Shown in pieces: positions 62,223 to 64,000 of a stretch of 64,000 bases of DNA. Source of the stretch: CAZSDW01 sp964605705 (lineage in GTDB: Bacteria > Fidelibacterota > UBA2242); assembly GCA_964605705.1 (NCBI GenBank), contig CAZSDW010000017.1:1-64000 (forward strand), written 5' to 3'. The translations under genes were made by a program, and so were the position numbers. How positions within the stretch are numbered: position 1 is the stretch's first letter; each line of letters begins with the position of its first letter. The notes below the pieces were generated by a model. It searched no databases, was not told the origin of the DNA, and saw only the letters and a program-made list of their open reading frames with translations.

Positions 62223-63998
62223 TTATCCTGCCATATTCTCAAAAACCATCGAATAATCCGCTTCACTTAATACAGTACTATAAAGACCAATATCTTCACC
62301 TTCGTGTTTATTAACACCAACATATACAAGACTTGCGTCCTCGTATCTTTTAAATCCGAGAACCGCTTGATTCATTCTCTGGCTATTGAACAGACCTAAA
62401 CTGACAAGCAGCTCAAAATCCTTGATTGTCAAACCGGTAACTTTCTTGAACAATCCCGGTTCCAACTGAGTAATGACGTCTTGAAGAGACCGTTCACGGA
62501 AGTCAGTCAAGTACATGAACAAAGGAATTCGGGTCGCAAACTTTATTAACTTTTCCTGGATTTGTTTACGTTTACTTTTGTATTCCTTTTCTTCTTCGGT
62601 TAACTGTTTTTTCTCTTTAGGCGAAAGATCTTCATCATTTTTACTTTTCCTGACTTTTTTCACCGCTTCAGATTTATTGATGATAGTCTCTATATCCTGA
62701 TTTAAGCTGCGAAAACCTTCAATATTCATTAGCGCTTTCATGGCGGCTTCATTGCTCATTAAGCGTTTTAAAGTGATATTATCGACATTCACTAGCAAAG
62801 CGCTTTCCCACCGTCTCGCCAATAGCGTTGCGGAAGTCCCGCTCATAGCTATATCCAAAACTTCCGCCGCATCGACTTGCTTCATAGAGCTACCATCATA
62901 GGCTAATATGGGTAAAAAACTAATAAACTCATCTACTTTTCTCTCAGGATTCGTCTCTTCAACATTTAACCGACAACTATAATCCGCAATCTGTCTTAAC
63001 GCGCGATCGGGGGCAAAATCAAAGATATAACACTCTTTCTTGATGATTTCTTCATAATTCGGCGTTTTACCATCGGGATTCTTCACAGTCCAGGGTGATT
63101 GAACCCGGAAAGCGGCCTGAAAATAAGTTTCTGGACTTGAAGAATTGCGCAACATTAAGATCCCGGTCCACGGTCTGATAGTAACTCCCGTAGTCAATTT
63201 ACCACAAGTCAACGTTACCGTCTTTGTTTTCAAAGGATCGTCCATCGCACTCAACACTGGCGGCAAAGCTTTTACACCGATCCCGGCTTTACTCCCAGCC
63301 GCAACGATGATTTGATAATCATGATAAAAACGGTTTTGTTTCTGCATTAACAGATTTCGCATTGCATGACATGCGGCCACATTGGGTAAAAACCATAAAG
63401 TGTGTTGCAAAACGTTCAGCAGGCGAACATCTGAATAAGGCAACGGTGGTTTCTTAGCACCTAATTTTAAATTGTCTAATGTAGTTATCTGCAGTGTTCC
63501 TCTGATCAGATTCAGCCACTTCTGAACCTCGTCTTCATATTTGAATTTCGCTTCCCTCTCATCTCCTTCAGCAGAGAAAAAAACATTTAAATCAAATTCA
63601 TCATATTCACCTTGTAATACTATATCACAGATTTCGGGGGGCAACTGATAGGTCATGAGCACCATTCTTGGCAGACATAGATAAGGATTATTCTTGCCCT
63701 TCCATACTTGTTTTGCCCTCTGTTCATCGGAGTATGTCCAGTTATATATTTGCTCTTCTATAAATTCACCCGATGCAATCGCCCGAAACGGTGTACCCGA
63801 TAAATACAAATACGCATTTGTGGTAATCGGCATGATTTCTTCATCAAAATCAATACCGGTATAACCCTCTTCTTTTAAAATCGCCGTATCCTCTGCGAGG
63901 ATTTCTTTATCATCCTCACTTAAAAACAAATCCTTGGCTCTTTCCCGCCAAGAACCGTAATGATACTCGTCTAAAATAACACAATCCCAGTTGATGGT
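62223..63998 (-). CDS. Restriction-type DExH helicase, C-terminal part (5' truncated by window edge)
   Basis: The frame is open to the right edge, so at least 591 residues are visible and the N-terminus with Walker A lies outside. Seen: ILDEYHYGSW (DExH, motif II) at the very start, LYLSGTPFRAI (motif III), VTLTCGKLTTGVTIRPW and NSSSPETYFQAAFRVQSPW (motifs V-VI). The latter pair is typical of superfamily 2 helicases of restriction-modification or nuclease systems. A Lys/Glu-rich linker (DEDLSPKEKKQLTEEEKEYK) leads to a C-terminal helical domain. It probably translocates DNA as part of a defence system; partner methylase or nuclease genes would be beyond the window. The type cannot be fixed. 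Confidence 0.75.
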   Translation of the reverse strand, partial: TINWDCVILDEYHYGSWRERAKDLFLSEDDKEILAEDTAILKEEGYTGIDFDEEIMPITTNAYLYLSGTPFRAIASGEFIEEQIYNWTYSDEQRAKQVWKGKNNPYLCLPRMVLMTYQLPPEICDIVLQGEYDEFDLNVFFSAEGDEREAKFKYEDEVQKWLNLIRGTLQITTLDNLKLGAKKPPLPYSDVRLLNVLQHTLWFLPNVAACHAMRNLLMQKQNRFYHDYQIIVAAGSKAGIGVKALPPVLSAMDDPLKTKTVTLTCGKLTTGVTIRPWTGILMLRNSSSPETYFQAAFRVQSPWTVKNPDGKTPNYEEIIKKECYIFDFAPDRALRQIADYSCRLNVEETNPERKVDEFISFLPILAYDGSSMKQVDAAEVLDIAMSGTSATLLARRWESALLVNVDNITLKRLMSNEAAMKALMNIEGFRSLNQDIETIINKSEAVKKVRKSKNDEDLSPKEKKQLTEEEKEYKSKRKQIQEKLIKFATRIPLFMYLTDFRERSLQDVITQLEPGLFKKVTGLTIKDFELLVSLGLFNSQRMNQAVLGFKRYEDASLVYVGVNKHEGEDIGLYSTVLSEADYSMVFENMAG

Positions 63999-64000
63999 AT

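Noticed and set aside
1..64000. CRISPR arrays, rRNA, tRNA and insertion sequences
   Set aside because: I saw no regular direct repeats with spacers, no rRNA-like stretches, no full tRNA fold and no transposase frame.

Overview
This window looks like a chromosomal segment of a Gram-negative bacterium of the FCB superphylum. Seven secreted proteins end in a roughly 80-residue domain that opens with an NPFNP-type motif and closes on a basic, leucine-rich end, which is the usual look of a type A sorting domain for the type IX secretion system. FtsX/MacB-type permeases are strongly expanded. A SusC/SusD pair is absent, and the one convincing vegetative promoter (upstream of 37816) matches the classical -35/-10 pattern. 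This fits lineages such as Calditrichota, KSB1 or Ignavibacteriota better than Bacteroidetes proper, but the sequence alone does not settle it.

Region 1 (1-17500, plus strand) is a plant cell wall, mainly arabinoxylan, degradation locus. It holds a truncated GH51 arabinofuranosidase, a XylR-type regulator, a non-catalytic LamG protein, GH43, GH30 (glucuronoxylanase type), GH10 and a second GH43, then GH127, GH97 and GH44. The endo-acting and GH43 enzymes carry the sorting tail and should act outside the cell. GH127 and GH97 have a signal peptide but no tail and probably work in the periplasm.

Region 2 (17647-29965, minus strand) is an L-arabinose uptake and catabolism operon read from 27871 downwards: lipoprotein mutarotase, SSS-family symporter, araB, araD, araA, a secreted SMP-30-like beta-propeller and a MacB/FtsX permease. 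A separate GH5 endoglucanase or mannanase with a sorting tail lies just upstream. It is preceded by its own candidate promoter.

Region 3 (30143-37816, minus strand) holds two further permeases, a repeat-rich spacer, and a two-gene unit made of a KamA-family radical SAM protein and a cytochrome c-type lipoprotein.

Region 4 (38044-60983) is the most unusual part. One LolD/MacB-type ATPase gene and one small exported protein are followed by seven intact MacB/FtsX permease paralogues and one broken one, all in one direction over about 20 kb. A sigma54-dependent response regulator and its histidine kinase are transcribed divergently. The 249-base divergent region contains a 39-base dyad, a sigma54-like promoter pointing at the ATPase and a sigma70-like promoter for the regulator. 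It reads as a signal-responsive, sigma54-driven envelope export or maintenance system. Junctions between the permeases carry degenerate copies of a shared spacer repeat.

Region 5 (61030-64000) has a PlsC acyltransferase, a remnant of a DUF362-type protein, and the C-terminal part of a restriction-type DExH helicase that runs off the right edge.
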